A stretch of DNA of 64,000 nucleotides. It comes from Druceiella hillmani (taxonomy: Eukaryota > Arthropoda > Insecta > Lepidoptera > Hepialidae). Below, piece after piece: positions 62,941 to 64,000 of this stretch (within the stretch, counting starts at the first letter, position 1; the number at the start of each line of letters is the position of its first letter). The stretch covers positions 3,158,501-3,222,500 of the forward strand of contig JAYKKI010000139.1 in assembly GCA_039881145.1 (NCBI GenBank), written 5' to 3'. The notes beneath the pieces were generated by a model. It did not search any database. It worked only from the letters and a program-made list of their open reading frames with translations, and was not told the DNA's origin. The translations under genes were made by a program, and so were the position numbers.

Positions 62941-63055
62941 GCTAATATCCCACCTGAAGATGTTGTAATACAACGAAACCTAGGTCGTGGTAAATAAATT
63001 AAAGAAAGTAGAAATAATACTACATCACGCAGTTTCATTTAATTGTGGGTATATA
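62941..63055 (+). ncRNA. Best-preserved hammerhead-type ribozyme motif (copy D)
   Basis: Core at 62950-62990: CCAC, CTGAAGA, T, GTTGT-AAT-ACAAC, GAAA, CC-TA-GGT, C, GTGG. Stem I pairs CCAC with GTGG (4 bp), stem II GTTGT with ACAAC (5 bp), stem III ACC with GGT across two bases. C at 62986 is the predicted cleavage position. Invariant CUGANGA and GAAA are intact; the one departure is an extra U before stem II. Very short stem III is known for hammerheads of Penelope-like elements. The AAAGAAAGTAGAAATAATAC tail follows. Orientation is opposite to the Penelope-like remnant next door. Confidence 0.7.
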
Positions 63056-63059
63056 TTTA

Positions 63060-63460
63060 ACTACTTGAATTTAAATCACTGAGCGATTTTAAATCCTTTT
63101 TTGTACGGTCAAGTAAAGCTACACTTCTGCTGTAATTAATACGTAATTTCCAAGGTATCATCATTTATTTTTCTCTTTATTTCATTTTTGTAACTTGGAC
63201 CAGGTGGCAAATTTCCCAGAGGATATTTATTCTAATTAGATTTTTATGAAAGTTGTAAAATTTTATTGAACTGCTAAGTTTTAGCCCCGGTTAGTCCATT
63301 AATAACAACTTAACTTTTCTTATTAAAACTTGATCATTCTGGATTTATTGTTAGGATTACCGAAGTGGAAATTAGGTATGGAAATAAAACACGTTAACTA
63401 GAACATATAAAAACAGTCAATACGCAACAATTTTCGTATGAAAATTTTAGGGAAGTTGGT
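63060..63460. other. Noncoding stretch
   Basis: No gene or repeat recognised. Confidence 0.45.
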
Positions 63461-63461
63461 A

Positions 63462-63499
63462 ATATATATCTATATATATATTACTTAAGTAGATATATG

Positions 63500-63539
<40 letters not shown>

Positions 63540-63546
63540 TATATAC
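63462..63546. repeat. Interrupted (TA)n microsatellite
   Basis: TA runs with ATCTATAT and ATGTATAT interruptions around an ACTTAAGTAG segment. Confidence 0.9.
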
Positions 63547-63549
63547 ATC

Positions 63550-64000
63550 AACTAGAATTTTGAAGACTCGGATATTGCTCTCTACGTGGCTTTCCACTTG
63601 GGTTGCGTATGTTAGTTTCTTTTAACAAAAAATCATGAATGCTGAATAATAGATATAAATTGAACCAAAATTAAAACTCCCAGAGTGAGAGAACCATTGA
63701 CTTCAGAGAAAAGTATTTTTAGAAAAAATATTTCTTACGATATAAGGAGCAACGTTCATCCTCTCACGTTTTCCAAAATGTTTAATTTGATTCAGTCTTC
63801 ACGCTTTCTTTTCAGCTCCGCGCGTACGCGATGTAATGTGATATTGGTGTGGTGGGCGGCGGTCATATAGTCACATAGGCGGAGTGCATTACTATTAATA
63901 TTTCAGGAGGGGACTGAGGGCACAGGTCAATTGTTGTGCAAACATGGCTTACACCTCACTTTTTTTTAAATATATTTTCACATTATACCTCTTACAATGT
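63550..64000. other. Noncoding end of window
   Basis: A GC-richer patch at about 63810-63890 (TCCGCGCGTACGCG, GGTGGGCGGCGG) has no identifiable frame or repeat. A first exon or promoter cut by the window edge is possible but unsupported. Confidence 0.35.

Overview
This window is AT-rich animal DNA, almost certainly from an insect. It is mostly intergenic or intronic sequence, with no operons and no long conserved open reading frames. The insect call rests on three things: a recognisable chemosensory protein (CSP/OS-D) gene, a family known only from arthropods; transposon families common in insect genomes (Tc1-like DD34E, a DUF4817-type mariner relative, RTE-like LINE pieces, a Penelope-like element); and dispersed remnants carrying the GTCTGTC-type block familiar from insect genomes. 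The order cannot be fixed from sequence alone.

Layout. 1-10 kb: low-complexity AT-rich sequence, a possible 55-bp minus-strand microexon (1727-1781), a perfect 45-bp hairpin (2136-2180), TA microsatellites and old dispersed repeats. 10.9-11.9 kb: a decayed minus-strand Tc-type transposase. 12.8-13.7 kb: degenerate tandem repeats. 18.3-18.9 kb: a tRNA-derived SINE and the first copy of a hammerhead-bearing repeat. 20.0-20.4 kb: a truncated Tc1 transposase. 22.1-22.7 kb: the CSP gene on the minus strand, two exons with a 66-bp intron and an apparent frameshift after the signal peptide. 24.4-25.7 kb: two more copies of the hammerhead repeat, one a head-to-head palindrome. 34.0-34.2 kb: a perfect 70-bp palindrome. 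35.3-36.7 kb: a GC-richer, 5'-truncated RTE-like reverse transcriptase ending in a TGA-repeat tail. 38.3-38.5 kb: a 37-bp tandem array. 39.7-40.0 kb: the 3' end of a second RTE-like element. 49.7-52.5 kb: two different TIR transposons embedded in one TA microsatellite tract. 52.8-53.2 kb: a 145-bp tandem triplicate. 60.7-63.1 kb: a Penelope-like GIY-YIG fragment with hammerhead-bearing terminal repeats on both sides.

The most interesting system is the Penelope/hammerhead repeat family. At least five copies share a 41-base core that folds as a hammerhead-type ribozyme: CTGAAGA, a stem-loop, GAAA, an extremely short third stem ACC-TA-GGT, a C at the cleavage position, and a CCAC/GTGG first stem. 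One copy lies just downstream of the Penelope-type GIY-YIG remnant on the same strand, linking the small copies to that retroelement class. The only confident host gene is the CSP. All transposase and reverse-transcriptase frames seen are interrupted or truncated, so none looks autonomous.
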